A DNA stretch of 41,028 nt from CAZYYO01 sp964650965 (GCA_964650965.1 CAZYYO010000015.1:1-41028); one strand, 5' to 3'; shown: positions 1 through 8,821, numbered from the stretch's first letter. Numbers and translations: made by a program. The notes: generated by a model not told the origin, from the letters alone.

Positions 1-141
1 AAAAACATGCTTATTTACTCTCAATATTCCTATTCAGAAATTGCAAACTACTTAGGCTTTGCATCTCAAAGTCATCTTGGGGCGCAATTTCGCCAGACAA
101 CTGGAGTTACCATGGCTGTATTTCGCAACGAAAACACTTAG
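1..141 (+). CDS. AraC-family transcriptional regulator, C-terminal fragment
   Basis: Frame 1 is open from the left edge to a TAG at 139-141, leaving 46 residues. The pattern YSYSEIANYLGFASQSHLGA, followed by FRQTTGVT and a short tail, is the second helix-turn-helix of AraC/XylS regulators, whose usual form is 'IA..lGF.s.s.f...Fk...G.tP..yR'. The canonical Pro of the G-x-T-P motif is Met here. Ligand domain and first HTH lie outside the window. Its stop overlaps the convergent stop of the GGDEF/EAL gene by 3 bases, so there is no intergenic space or terminator between them. Family assignment is firm; the regulated target is unknown. Confidence 0.8.
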   Translation, partial: KNMLIYSQYSYSEIANYLGFASQSHLGAQFRQTTGVTMAVFRNENT

Positions 142-2750
142 ACAAGGAACTTATCCTCCAGCTCCTTATCTGTCATAGGTCTTCCAAAAAGATAGCCTTG
201 AAGCATATCTGGCGGACATTCTTCTAACATATGAAGCTGCTCTTTCGTTTCGATACCTTCTACACATACATTCACCTGCAATACCTTTGCCAGTTCCGTT
301 ACACTTTTCACAAATGCTTGTGAAAACAGGTCTTGATCCATATGTTCTACAAAGCATCGGTCAATCTTAATCACATCCAGTGGCATATTTTGAAGATGAC
401 TTAAAGAGGAATAGCCCGTACCGAAGTCATCTAATGCAACACGAACTCCCAACTGCTTGATACGTTCCAGAATCTGACTCATCCGCTCCATATCATGCAT
501 TGCAAGGCCTTCCGTGACTTCCACCGTAAGGTTCTTAGGAGCAATACCACTTCGTTCCACTGCCCGTTTCATGGTGTCAACAATATTGTTTTGCAACAGC
601 TGAACCACAGACAGATTCACATTCACTTTATACTCTGGATGACCAAAATCGTTCCAATATTTGCAACGATCGCAGGCCTCATTTAATACATACTCTCCAA
701 TAGGTACGATTAACCCCAAATACTCTGCCAGCGGAATAAAATCCATGGGCATAAGCATACCCAGCGAAGGAGAATTCCATCGCAGTAAAGCTTCTGCGCC
801 ACAGCAAACCGTCTGATTATGATACACTTTCATCATTGGCTGATAATACACCTGGAATTCCTGGCAACCACCTTCCACTGCCAGTCTTAAATTCTTCTCT
901 AAATCCAGTCGTTGTACTGGATTCGCCGTTGTCTCCTGGCTATAATGTTCCATGCGGTTTTTGCCCTTTTGCTTAGCTTCATATAATGCAATATCTGCCC
1001 GCTGCAAAAGCATCTGTGGATTTACGCCATCCTTCGGAAAATGAACAATTCCCATACTCATAGTGCAATAATATTCTGTGCCGTCTAAATTCCAGGGCTT
1101 AGAAAAGACCGCTTGGATTCGCTTCATAATATCCGGAAGCTGTTTCATTACATCATAAGGAATTAATATAGCAAATTCATCCCCACCAATCCGATAGCAA
1201 TTCTTTCCAATACCACGAATTGCCTGCATACTGCTGGCCACATTTTTCAGAAGCAAATCTCCGCAGTAATGCCCTAGGCCATCATTAATATTCTTAAAGT
1301 CATCCAAGTCAAGATATAGAAGTGCTCCCTGATCCGCTGCCTGCACAGCTCGTCGGATTTCTTCCTTCATATCCTTCTCATAGCGTATCCGATTATAAAG
1401 GCCTGTAAGATAGTCCACGTTGGCCTGATGCTCGATTTTCTTCTGATACCGCTTCATATGGGTGATATCATAAATGGTGCATAAACGAACCTCCCTTCCA
1501 TCCACCCAGTGAATGGTGTTAAAGGTTAATTCATACCAATGGGTAGAATGATTTCCGTAGAATTCTTCCGGTTTTGCATATTCTTCCGGCGAAGTAAGTA
1601 ACTGCTCCAATGCCGCTGCATCTTCCTCATCCTGGACAATCTGTCTGTATACTTCATTTACATATAATTTATTTTTCTCTTTTACATCAACAATGCATAC
1701 ACCACATCCTGCATTCTTAAGAATTGCCTCCAGGGAAGAATAAGAGCTAACCAGAGAATTCTTGGTAATTCGTTTTACAAGAATCGCCTGTAGTACCCGT
1801 TTCACATCATTAAGAAACTGGGTTTCCTCTCCTGTCCAGTGGCGCGGTTCATCCACCATAGTAAACGCCAGATACATACCACATTTTCCATTGATAAAAA
1901 GTGGTAAAAACACACCCGCCTGTATATTATGCTGGGCAAAGAAATCTGAAAAGTTATCTGGAATCAGCGAATCTGATGAAATAGAATAGGGTCTTCCTGT
2001 CATAAAAGGCAGCTGTTCCTTCTCTATATGTAAAAAGCTGTCCATAAGGCTCACATTATTCTGGGTATTCCATTCGCTTATCATATCCACTGTGGTATCA
2101 TCTGTGTTTACCCGCAAAAGACTACTGCTGGATATGCGCAAATATTCTCCGGCCTCTCTTAACATATCTTCTGCAATCTTGGCAAATCCATTTTCCGATT
2201 CCAGCATTCTAAGTATTTCCGTAAGAACTGTATTCTTCTGTAATACCTGCTTCTGCTGTTTCTGATCCTGCATCAGCTTCTGTAGCTTTTCTTCCTGTTC
2301 CTGCAAAGACTGCATGCCTGTAAAATACGTATGTGAAATGGTCTCTATTAATGCAACGGTCTCTTCAAACTGAGATTTGCTACAACGATATATAACGGAT
2401 GGAAGCTGTTCTTGGGCAGCACATAAATCACTGGCAACACCCATAATCAACCAGGCACCTAACAAATGCTGATGGATGTCCCGGATCGCTATGCCACAAA
2501 ACATAATATACGCTTCATCCCCAGGAAGGAAAATCACATTTTCCACCCCTTCATCCACAAAGGAATGCAGCAGATATTCCTGGGTTTCTTTTGGAAAGTG
2601 TTCCAATAAAAAGTCCTGTTCTATCTGTGTTCCTCCAAATTGTGTGATGGGTGTTCCATCTTGTAGAAAACAGCTGATATAAATATGATTGGATTTTTCC
2701 AAGGCTTCCTGTATTCTTTGTACTTCATTCTTTTTTATTTCAAGCATCAT
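138..2750 (-). CDS. GGDEF-EAL dual-domain c-di-GMP signalling protein with GAF and PAS-like sensor regions
   Basis: This 870-residue protein has an N-terminal sensor-like region (about 1-140) with no transmembrane helix. A short coiled coil (about 146-175) follows, then a GAF-like domain (about 180-325), a PAS-like segment (about 335-430), GGDEF (about 440-600) and EAL (about 615-865). The cyclase motif RIGGDEF is intact at 520-526. No RxxD inhibitory site is seen just before it. The phosphodiesterase signature also looks complete: EALLRW at 653, NLS at 712, EVTE at 744, DDFGTGYSS at 774, KID at 795, EGIET at 831 and QGYLFGRP at 851. Both activities are therefore possible, and the net direction cannot be read from sequence. 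It lies 27 nt downstream of the methyltransferase-like gene and is probably co-transcribed. A GGGAGAAGG stretch precedes the ATG. The N-terminal ligand is unknown. Confidence 0.9.
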   Translation of the reverse strand: MMLEIKKNEVQRIQEALEKSNHIYISCFLQDGTPITQFGGTQIEQDFLLEHFPKETQEYLLHSFVDEGVENVIFLPGDEAYIMFCGIAIRDIHQHLLGAWLIMGVASDLCAAQEQLPSVIYRCSKSQFEETVALIETISHTYFTGMQSLQEQEEKLQKLMQDQKQQKQVLQKNTVLTEILRMLESENGFAKIAEDMLREAGEYLRISSSSLLRVNTDDTTVDMISEWNTQNNVSLMDSFLHIEKEQLPFMTGRPYSISSDSLIPDNFSDFFAQHNIQAGVFLPLFINGKCGMYLAFTMVDEPRHWTGEETQFLNDVKRVLQAILVKRITKNSLVSSYSSLEAILKNAGCGVCIVDVKEKNKLYVNEVYRQIVQDEEDAAALEQLLTSPEEYAKPEEFYGNHSTHWYELTFNTIHWVDGREVRLCTIYDITHMKRYQKKIEHQANVDYLTGLYNRIRYEKDMKEEIRRAVQAADQGALLYLDLDDFKNINDGLGHYCGDLLLKNVASSMQAIRGIGKNCYRIGGDEFAILIPYDVMKQLPDIMKRIQAVFSKPWNLDGTEYYCTMSMGIVHFPKDGVNPQMLLQRADIALYEAKQKGKNRMEHYSQETTANPVQRLDLEKNLRLAVEGGCQEFQVYYQPMMKVYHNQTVCCGAEALLRWNSPSLGMLMPMDFIPLAEYLGLIVPIGEYVLNEACDRCKYWNDFGHPEYKVNVNLSVVQLLQNNIVDTMKRAVERSGIAPKNLTVEVTEGLAMHDMERMSQILERIKQLGVRVALDDFGTGYSSLSHLQNMPLDVIKIDRCFVEHMDQDLFSQAFVKSVTELAKVLQVNVCVEGIETKEQLHMLEECPPDMLQGYLFGRPMTDKELEDKFLV

Positions 2751-2777
2751 TCTCAGGTCCTTCTCCCTTATACATCC

Positions 2778-4313
2778 TTAAGCTTTGGTGCGCTTCTTAA
2801 TCACAAACAAGAAATCATTTTTTTTCATTTCTATTTGTCGCACAATCTCAAATTTCTTATATAGTCGCAGATATTTTTTTATCTGTCCCTCTTCATTGGT
2901 ATATAAAATCAATCGTGCCTCTTCCCCTGTGATTTCGTCTGTTTTTTCAAAAAACTGTCGATAAAAATCACTGATTTCTTCTTTTGTACTTTTATATAAT
3001 CTTGGGAAATCACAAATCACTTCATCAAACAAATATTGGTGGGTAAAATCAAAATAATCACGGTTAATAAAATGAATTGGTACCTGGGCATCATCCGCAT
3101 TCTCTCTGGCTCCACGAATTGCTGTCTGGTAAATATCAATTCCATAGATTTCCCGGGCAGGTACCAGCCGGTTTCTTTGAATCAACAATGTACCCACGCC
3201 ACAAAATGGATCAATAATTTGTGCATCTAATTCCATGTAATCCTTTGCCAGCTCTACCATTTCTGCTGCCACCACTGGCGACAATGAGGTTGGTTCTATA
3301 TGTCTCCGATAAGAAAATCTGGTATCCGGGATCGTAAGAAGCTTGGCAAATGGAGCGTAGGTTCCATCCTTTCTTTGAAGTAAACGTATCTCCACCTCAT
3401 AATTTCCAGGAGTATTTACCAGTTGATGCATACTGTACTCTTCTAACTCAAAGGAAAGCTTTTTCAGAAGATTTCTGCGTTTTGTTTCCTCCATTTTTCC
3501 CTTAATATCTAATCGAAAGTAAAAAGTCCTGCCATTCTTCTTATGAATTCGATTTAAAGCTGCAATTAAATTAGACTTAGCAATTTTCTCACCAGCATTC
3601 TCCTCTGTAATTGCAATTCCTTTTGGGATTTGAATATAAAATAGCATCTCTCGATACAACGGAATATCTTTCATTTCATCCAAATTATCTGTATGAACCC
3701 GAACGCCAAAGGGTACCACCAACGACTTTGCATTAAGCTTTGACTTTAAGCAATCCCGAATACATTTATCACTTACCAGTAAAATATCATAGGGTTGATC
3801 TAAGCCAATAAATTCATGCTTGCAATCTCCAGAAAGTTCCTGAAGAATATCCTCAAGTTCCTTCCGTTCCATGCGAATATGCTTTAAATCTTCCTCTGGG
3901 TATTCATTATTACATAAAACATCAAGCTGTACCTGCAGCTTTTCCTGGTATGGACTACAGTCATATTCCTTCATTCCCTTTAAATAGGAGCTTTTAACAA
4001 ATAGCTTTTGCTCTATACAATATGCTGTCCATAATTTTTTCAAGACCAGGGGCACATCCTCCCTAGCAACTGCTTCTTCAATATCACCAAGAAGAAGTGC
4101 AGCATTCTTCCGCGTCTTAGCATCCTCATCCTCCAGCCATCTTCCAATAAATTCCAAAAGCTGTGGTGTGGCACACTTTGCCATATCCATGGGATTCTCC
4201 CGAACCTCCTGGCGCATCTGACTAATTAATGTCCGAAGATTGGTTTCCGGTGTTTTTTCTTCTTGTGATTCTGATATTTGACCTGTTGCCTGTTTAATTA
4301 AATGATCGATCAT
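2778..4313 (-). CDS. Putative SAM-dependent RNA/DNA methyltransferase (UPF0020/TrmN-like) with HEAT-like N-terminus
   Basis: The chosen ATG at 4313 has AAAAAGG five bases upstream; an in-frame ATG at 4352 would add 13 residues but lacks a convincing ribosome site. Residue numbers here count from that longer form. The N-terminal part (about 55-130) looks like alpha-helical HEAT-type repeats. A middle region (about 190-300) may be THUMP-like. The C-terminal Rossmann methyltransferase contains DPFCGVGTLL (381-390), the SAM-binding motif I of the UPF0020/TrmN family, and YGIDIYQTAI as the acidic motif II. The catalytic motif IV, normally N/D-PP-Y/F, reads CDFPRL at 447-452, so activity is uncertain. 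It is first in a probable two-gene unit with the GGDEF/EAL gene. The substrate cannot be assigned. Confidence 0.7.
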   Translation of the reverse strand: MIDHLIKQATGQISESQEEKTPETNLRTLISQMRQEVRENPMDMAKCATPQLLEFIGRWLEDEDAKTRKNAALLLGDIEEAVAREDVPLVLKKLWTAYCIEQKLFVKSSYLKGMKEYDCSPYQEKLQVQLDVLCNNEYPEEDLKHIRMERKELEDILQELSGDCKHEFIGLDQPYDILLVSDKCIRDCLKSKLNAKSLVVPFGVRVHTDNLDEMKDIPLYREMLFYIQIPKGIAITEENAGEKIAKSNLIAALNRIHKKNGRTFYFRLDIKGKMEETKRRNLLKKLSFELEEYSMHQLVNTPGNYEVEIRLLQRKDGTYAPFAKLLTIPDTRFSYRRHIEPTSLSPVVAAEMVELAKDYMELDAQIIDPFCGVGTLLIQRNRLVPAREIYGIDIYQTAIRGARENADDAQVPIHFINRDYFDFTHQYLFDEVICDFPRLYKSTKEEISDFYRQFFEKTDEITGEEARLILYTNEEGQIKKYLRLYKKFEIVRQIEMKKNDFLFVIKKRTKA

Positions 4314-4587
4314 AATAACCTTTTTCTTTCCTTGTCTGCTTAGTAAGTTCATTCTACTTTATTTTACACTATTTTTCATCTCTTCTGCTAATTTTATTGA
4401 AATTTACTAATTTTTTTTTAAGCAAAAGAATTTGATTGTATATTTTATAAAAGAAAAGTAATTATACACAAGTTTAGTATCTATATTTTGTCTATTATTT
4501 TGCGAGCAAAGCAACGTTGTTTCCACATTTTTTATATTTTTCACTGTTTTTTAGTAATTAGTTCACAAATTCTTTATAACTTTTTTG

Positions 4588-4616
4588 TTGACATTTACAA
4601 CAGACGGGTATATGAT
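4588..4616 (+). promoter_or_regulatory. Strong sigma-A promoter of a putative small RNA
   Basis: TTGACA (4588-4593), a 17-base spacer and TATGAT (4611-4616) match the consensus at 11 of 12 positions. No open reading frame follows. The next downstream element on this strand is an intrinsic terminator about 90 bases away. It lies in the 4314-4835 intergenic stretch, which otherwise shows only AT-rich DNA and the DeoR-side terminator. Confidence 0.75.
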
Positions 4617-4622
4617 AAACAA

Positions 4623-4728
4623 GACTTAAGAAATACATAACCCCCAATTAAGTATTTTAAGTCACTTCCCCTTAGTATATATTTATAAAACCCCCCTTTA
4701 AAAACAACCGTGCGATGGTTGTTTTTTT
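4623..4728 (+). ncRNA. Putative trans-acting small RNA with three C-rich motifs
   Basis: Transcription from the promoter at 4588-4616 would begin near 4623 and end at the intrinsic terminator at 4701-4728. That gives an RNA of about 105 nt with no plausible ORF. Three unpaired-looking C tracts occur at 4641-4645, 4668-4671 and 4691-4696, in AU-rich surroundings. C-rich single-stranded loops that pair with Shine-Dalgarno G-runs are a known design of Gram-positive sRNAs such as RsaE/RoxS. That parallel is an inference and I do not recognise the sequence as a named family. It is not on the strand of the flanking genes, both of which are on the minus strand. Confidence 0.55.
4701..4728 (+). terminator. 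Intrinsic terminator of the putative small RNA
   Basis: AAAACAACC (4701-4709) pairs with GGTTGTTTT (4717-4725) around a 7-base loop, and the stem runs into a seven-T tract (4722-4728). It is placed to end transcripts from the promoter at 4588-4616. Confidence 0.7.
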
Positions 4729-4775
4729 CTGTCTAAAATTATCTCAGCAAATATTGCTTCAGCTTCTATACAAAA

Positions 4776-4822
4776 CAAAAAACCTCCCTGTCGATGTGGA
4801 AACCGGCAAGAAGGTTTTTCTT
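4776..4822 (-). terminator. Intrinsic terminator downstream of the DeoR gene / shell operon
   Basis: Read on the minus strand, AACCTTCTTG pairs with CAGGGAGGTT in a 10-bp stem that includes G-U pairs, with a 16-base loop followed by a T-run. It lies 14 bases after the DeoR-family stop codon and would end the long second microcompartment transcript. The A-run on its other side could let it act in both directions. Confidence 0.7.
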
Positions 4823-4835
4823 TTATATTATTTTT

Positions 4836-5603
4836 TTATTCCTCAGGGTACAAACACTGAACATCCATTTCTTCAAATAATTTCAACCAGTCTGCATCCG
4901 GCTTCACATCTGTGACCACCACATCGATGTCTTCAAAGTCGCAAACACGGCTAAAAGCATACCGTCCAAATTTGCTGCTGTCTACCACAAAGATGCATTT
5001 CTGGGCTGCAGAAATCATTTCCCGCTTGGTCTGGCTTAAATCGTCATTGCCATCCATGGCTCCCTTATCCATATGAATGCTCTTGCAGGAGATAAAGGCT
5101 TTTTCTACATGACAATTGCGATACCCCTCATCCGCTCTTGGTCCAACCAGGGCAAGATACCCACTTTTCAGATTTCCTCCGGTACAAATCACATTCCATC
5201 CAACAACATCCGATAATTCAATCATAATCTCAATGGAATTGGTAACCACCGTAAGGTTCTTCTTTTGCTTCAATGCTTTAGCTATATACACAGCAGAGGT
5301 AGAAGCATCCAGCATAATATGCTCTCCATCCTCAACCATATCTGCAATGAGTTCTGCCATCTTCTGCTTTCCGTTAACGTTGCTCTTCTTTCGTACATTA
5401 AATGGCAGCTCAATATTATCATTTTCATTTAATACTGCGCCACCATAAATCTTTACAGCAATGCCTTCCTTGTCAAGCTTATCCAAATCTCTTCGAATAG
5501 TTTCTTCCGACACATCGAATTCCTGACTTAGCTGGCTGACAATGACCTTCTTATCTTCCTGCAATCTGGATAAGATCAGATTTCTTCGTTCTAGTGAAAG
5601 CAT
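4836..5603 (-). CDS. DeoR-family transcriptional regulator
   Basis: The 255-residue form starts at the ATG at 5603, seven bases after GGGGGTG; an upstream in-frame GTG at 5612 is less likely. The N-terminal winged HTH has the DeoR signature: LSQEFDVSEETIRRDLDKL followed by KIYGGAVL. The C-terminal DeoRC sugar-phosphate sensor carries typical blocks such as LDASTSAVYIAKAL, VVTNS, CTGG and FVVDSSKFG. DeoR proteins usually sense phosphorylated sugars or breakdown products. It is the last gene of the shell-protein unit, 18 nt after the BMC-T stop, so it is the natural candidate regulator of the locus, perhaps sensing fuculose/rhamnulose-1-phosphate or DHAP (inference). Confidence 0.9.
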   Translation of the reverse strand: MLSLERRNLILSRLQEDKKVIVSQLSQEFDVSEETIRRDLDKLDKEGIAVKIYGGAVLNENDNIELPFNVRKKSNVNGKQKMAELIADMVEDGEHIMLDASTSAVYIAKALKQKKNLTVVTNSIEIMIELSDVVGWNVICTGGNLKSGYLALVGPRADEGYRNCHVEKAFISCKSIHMDKGAMDGNDDLSQTKREMISAAQKCIFVVDSSKFGRYAFSRVCDFEDIDVVVTDVKPDADWLKLFEEMDVQCLYPEE

Positions 5604-5621
5604 AGATGTCACCCCCGGGTT

Positions 5622-6170
5622 CTATAAAATAGATGCAAATACTTTGTCATCTGGATGAGCAATAACGGAAGAATCTAAGAACATTCCCTTCTCTCCCACC
5701 TGTTCCTTTGCTCTGTCAATCGCTGCCTGGCAGGCTGCCACTTCTCCGGTAAGCATAAGGTAGGATTTACCACACATACCCTTAGCGATACGAAGTTCAA
5801 TTAATTCTACAGCTGCTGTCTTGGCAGCAATATCTGCTGCTTCAATAATGGCTGCTGCATCATAGGTTTCTAATACTCCTAATGCACTAACATTTTCCAC
5901 ATGGCTAGTTCCATAAATTGCCGGGAAAATAGATGGCTCCGGATTACCTAAGACAAAGCTGTCTATAAACTCCTCGCTTCTGGTTGCAGCCCCTTGATCT
6001 ACCGCTGCTCTCACGGCACTTAACTCTCCGGAAATCAATGCAATAAACTTACCTGGGCACACGGTCTGTGCCTCCAGCAAATCCACCTCTGCTGTCTTTA
6101 CCATCATATCTGTTGCTGTAACACCAGCTGATACTGTTTTAAATTCAATCATTCCTATTGCTTTTGCCAT
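5622..6170 (-). CDS. pduT: BMC-T tandem-domain shell protein, PduT-like
   Basis: The 182-residue protein has two BMC domains (about 1-88 and 92-182), starting AIGMIEF and ALGVLETYD. Tandem BMC proteins form pseudohexameric trimers with a central pore. Residue 38 is a cysteine in the motif CPGKF. PduT of Salmonella has its pore [4Fe-4S] cluster bound by Cys38, so a pore iron-sulfur centre is expected here. A second cysteine (C133, GMCGK) sits at the matching site of domain two. It follows the PduS/RnfC-like gene, the expected partner for passing electrons across the shell. Confidence 0.9.
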   Translation of the reverse strand: MAKAIGMIEFKTVSAGVTATDMMVKTAEVDLLEAQTVCPGKFIALISGELSAVRAAVDQGAATRSEEFIDSFVLGNPEPSIFPAIYGTSHVENVSALGVLETYDAAAIIEAADIAAKTAAVELIELRIAKGMCGKSYLMLTGEVAACQAAIDRAKEQVGEKGMFLDSSVIAHPDDKVFASIL

Positions 6171-6192
6171 AAGATCGATTCCTTCCTTATCT

Positions 6193-7521
6193 CTATCTTA
6201 GTTCCTTAATCAATATGTACTTCTCTGTTACATCACGAACCACTCCAGTGATGGATGCATGAATGGCAACGCTTAAGCCATCTGCCGGATGGGCAATTTC
6301 TCCACCAATCCTTACCTTATCACCTGTTTTTACAGATGCAATGGCAGGAGCTCCAATATGCTGTGACAGGAGAATGCGAACCTCCCTGGTTCCTCGAATA
6401 TTATCATCCATTGGTGCTTCCTTATCATAGGCAGCTAGTCCAAGCCGCATCATCAGGCGATTTTCCGGCACTCTGCGATATGCTCTTGCCGGGCTTACTC
6501 CCTGACTTGCTACTACTGGTGGCTTTACTCCTGCTTTTCTAAGATTCAGCTTATATTCTGCCATCATACTTCTTGGAGACAAGCCCTGAGGGCAGGAAAA
6601 AGTCTCACACAATCCACAGGAGCTGCAGAAAAATGTATTCACAAAAGGCTCCAGACTCTGGAAGTCCTTGTTCGCTGCCGCCCTCATAAACAAATGGGGC
6701 TGTATGGGATGTCCCAATGCATGTCTTGGACATAAATCGGTACAGGTTTGACACTGACAGCAGGATGCTGCTGCTCTTGCATAATCAATCTTAAAATTAT
6801 GCTGTTTTTTCATAATCAGTGGATGGCTCTCATCTAATACAATAATGGCATTACAGGTCTTGGTCACTGGCTGTAAGCTGCTTCCAAGATTTCCCATCAT
6901 AGGACCGCCAACCAGATACACCGGGTGTTTGGCTGTAACGGTTCCCGCCATCTTAACTACTTCCTTTAAGGGTGTACCAATGGGCACCCGAACGGTGATA
7001 GGATGAGATACTTCTCCAACCACAGACACACATTTGTCGGTTACCGGATGGTTTTCGAAAACTGCCTGATACACATTAAACATGGTCTCCACGTTAAATA
7101 CTGCCACACCGGATTCAATGGGAAGTCCCCCTGGGCGAACCACCTTGCCTGTCGCCTCGTAGATTAATACCACTTCATCTCCCATAGGATATGCTCCTGG
7201 AAGCTGATGGATTCTCACCTTAGGATATTCACCAATATATTCATTTAAAGCCTCAATTGTGCTCTTATATTCTGTTTTAATACCAATGACTGCTTCACTG
7301 GCTCCTACCACATCTGCAACCATGGCAAATGCTTTTAAGATTTCTCTTGCATGCTCCTTCAACAGCTGTCTGTGGAGCTTCAATAATGGTTCACATTCCG
7401 CGCAATTTAAAAGAATCACTTCGGCCCGGGTATCCAGCTTCCCATAAGTTGGGAAACCGGCTCCACCGGCACCGACGATTCCATTATTACGCAATATAGT
7501 ACTTAATTCCGTAATATTCAT
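6193..7521 (-). CDS. pduS: RnfC/PduS-like NADH-linked iron-sulfur flavoprotein of the microcompartment
   Basis: The 442-residue protein begins with the RnfC/Nqo1-type nucleotide-binding signature GAGGAGFPTYGKL. It continues through the SLBB-like region (VVGEVSHP...VRVPIGTPL) to two [4Fe-4S] ferredoxin motifs. These are C254-x2-C257-x2-C260-x3-C264-P and C299-x2-C302-x2-C305-x4-C310-P. A C-terminal barrel-like region follows. In B12-dependent Pdu compartments PduS is a cobalamin reductase. This locus has a glycyl-radical dehydratase, so a general redox role is more likely: moving electrons between NAD(H) and the BMC-T cluster, or feeding the activating enzyme. No encapsulation helix is visible. 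Confidence 0.88.
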   Translation of the reverse strand: MNITELSTILRNNGIVGAGGAGFPTYGKLDTRAEVILLNCAECEPLLKLHRQLLKEHAREILKAFAMVADVVGASEAVIGIKTEYKSTIEALNEYIGEYPKVRIHQLPGAYPMGDEVVLIYEATGKVVRPGGLPIESGVAVFNVETMFNVYQAVFENHPVTDKCVSVVGEVSHPITVRVPIGTPLKEVVKMAGTVTAKHPVYLVGGPMMGNLGSSLQPVTKTCNAIIVLDESHPLIMKKQHNFKIDYARAAASCCQCQTCTDLCPRHALGHPIQPHLFMRAAANKDFQSLEPFVNTFFCSSCGLCETFSCPQGLSPRSMMAEYKLNLRKAGVKPPVVASQGVSPARAYRRVPENRLMMRLGLAAYDKEAPMDDNIRGTREVRILLSQHIGAPAIASVKTGDKVRIGGEIAHPADGLSVAIHASITGVVRDVTEKYILIKELR

Positions 7522-7537
7522 AACTTACCTGTTCCTC

Positions 7538-7804
7538 TTATTTCAGATTGCCAATATCGTCAATAATTCCAACAATAGCAGCATCGATCGGTGAATCCGG
7601 ATGTCCGCATCCAATCCGTGCTGCACTGCCACAAGCTACCATAACATATTCACCAATACCGGCTCCTATGTTGTCTATGGCAACGAATTGATTTCCATCT
7701 GCCTTCATTGAAGTAAGTGGTTCCACAACCATAAATTTGTTGCCAACCAAGTTATCCTGTTTACGGGTTGAAACGACGCTGCCGATTACTTTACCTATAA
7801 TCAT
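7538..7804 (-). CDS. pduN: BMC-P pentameric vertex protein (EutN/CcmL/PduN family)
   Basis: The 88-residue protein matches the EutN/CcmL fold: it begins IIGKVIGSVVSTRK, with GNKFMVVEP, FVAIDNIGAGIGEYVMVACGSAAR and IDAAIVGIID following. These proteins form pentamers that cap the vertices of the icosahedral shell. One copy is usual in a GRM locus. GGGAGAG five bases before the ATG supports the start. Confidence 0.93.
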   Translation of the reverse strand: MIIGKVIGSVVSTRKQDNLVGNKFMVVEPLTSMKADGNQFVAIDNIGAGIGEYVMVACGSAARIGCGHPDSPIDAAIVGIIDDIGNLK

Positions 7805-7835
7805 GTTGTCTCTCCCTATGTTTGATTGTATCCTG

Positions 7836-8480
7836 TTATCTTACAATAAATACCTTACTCTTTCCGTTGATCTCACTGGCATTCGCTTCGTCAGTATCAA
7901 TATGCATTTCCAGAGTAAAGCTGTCGTCCACGCGAATTTTCACGTGGTTAAATGTGGTACCACGTTCATTTTCAGCCTTTACGCTGACATAATCTCCATC
8001 AGACACACCAGCTGCTCTGGCATCCTGTGGTGACATATGAATATGGCGAGCTGCAACAATACAGCCCTCTTTTAAGTAGATGGCGCCCTTTGGTCCAACA
8101 ATGGCAATGGGAGCACTTCCTGCTACGTCCCCAGACTCTCTTACTGGAACATTAATTCCAAGAGTTCTTGCATCAGTAGCGCTGATTTCTACCTGGGTTT
8201 TGCTTCGAACAGGTCCTAAGATACGAACATTTTCAATAGCACGAAGCTTTAAGCCTACAATCGTGCACTGCTCGTTAGAAGCAAACTGTCCACCCATTAA
8301 TTCTTTTTTCTTCGTCAGCTGGTAGCCCTCACCGAATAATGTCTCCACATCCGCCTGGGTAAGGTGGATGTGGCGGGCACTTACGCCTACTGGGACCTGA
8401 AAGCCATTACTTTCCTTGGTTTGGTTCTGGAGACTTGCCACAACCATTCTTGTAATTGCTTCTACATCAACATTATTCAA
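7836..8480 (-). CDS. pduL: Phosphate propanoyltransferase PduL with N-terminal encapsulation peptide
   Basis: The 214-residue protein converts propionyl-CoA and phosphate to propionyl-phosphate and recycles CoA inside the compartment. Two PduL metal-binding blocks are clear: SARHIHLT (H37, H39) and AARHIHMS (H146, H148), plus EMHIDTDEAN (H193). Residues 1-19 (NNVDVEAITRMVVASL) form an amphipathic encapsulation helix separated by a linker from the catalytic part at about 28. The start appears to be a TTG at 8480, preceded by AGGTG at seven bases, with no in-frame ATG that would keep the helix. Confidence 0.92.
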   Translation of the reverse strand: MNNVDVEAITRMVVASLQNQTKESNGFQVPVGVSARHIHLTQADVETLFGEGYQLTKKKELMGGQFASNEQCTIVGLKLRAIENVRILGPVRSKTQVEISATDARTLGINVPVRESGDVAGSAPIAIVGPKGAIYLKEGCIVAARHIHMSPQDARAAGVSDGDYVSVKAENERGTTFNHVKIRVDDSFTLEMHIDTDEANASEINGKSKVFIVR

Positions 8481-8494
8481 TTTATTTCACCTGC

Positions 8495-8773
8495 TTATTT
8501 CAGTTTTGGTAAGATAGTTTCTACATCTGTGTGAGGTCTTGGGATTACGTGCTGAGCTACTAATTCTCCAAGTCTTTCTGCTGCGGATGCACCAGCTTCA
8601 ACTGCTGACTTAACTGCTCCTACATCTCCACGAACCATAACGGTTACTAATCCAGATCCGATTTTCTCAGTTCCTACCAATGCAACATTTGCTGCCTTGC
8701 ACATTGTATCTGCAGCTTCGATTGCTGCGGTAAGTCCTCTTGTTTCTACCATTCCTAAAGCTTCCTGTGTCAT
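8495..8773 (-). CDS. BMC-H hexameric shell protein (PduA/PduJ type)
   Basis: AAGGAGGAAATTATC before the ATG at 8773 sets the start and gives 92 residues. An upstream in-frame start would add ten residues of leader. The protein is a canonical BMC-H: ALGMVETRGLTAAIEAAD, pore loop EKIGSGLV, and RGDVGAVKSAVEAG. It is about 85% identical by eye to the BMC-H at 9203-9490, so the two are recent duplicates. It would be one of the main facet tiles. A 9-bp hairpin lies between this gene and the preceding one. Confidence 0.95.
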   Translation of the reverse strand: MTQEALGMVETRGLTAAIEAADTMCKAANVALVGTEKIGSGLVTVMVRGDVGAVKSAVEAGASAAERLGELVAQHVIPRPHTDVETILPKLK

Positions 8774-8821
8774 GATAATTTCCTCCTTATAATTGAGATT
8801 CATTGTTTCTTTTTATTTATC

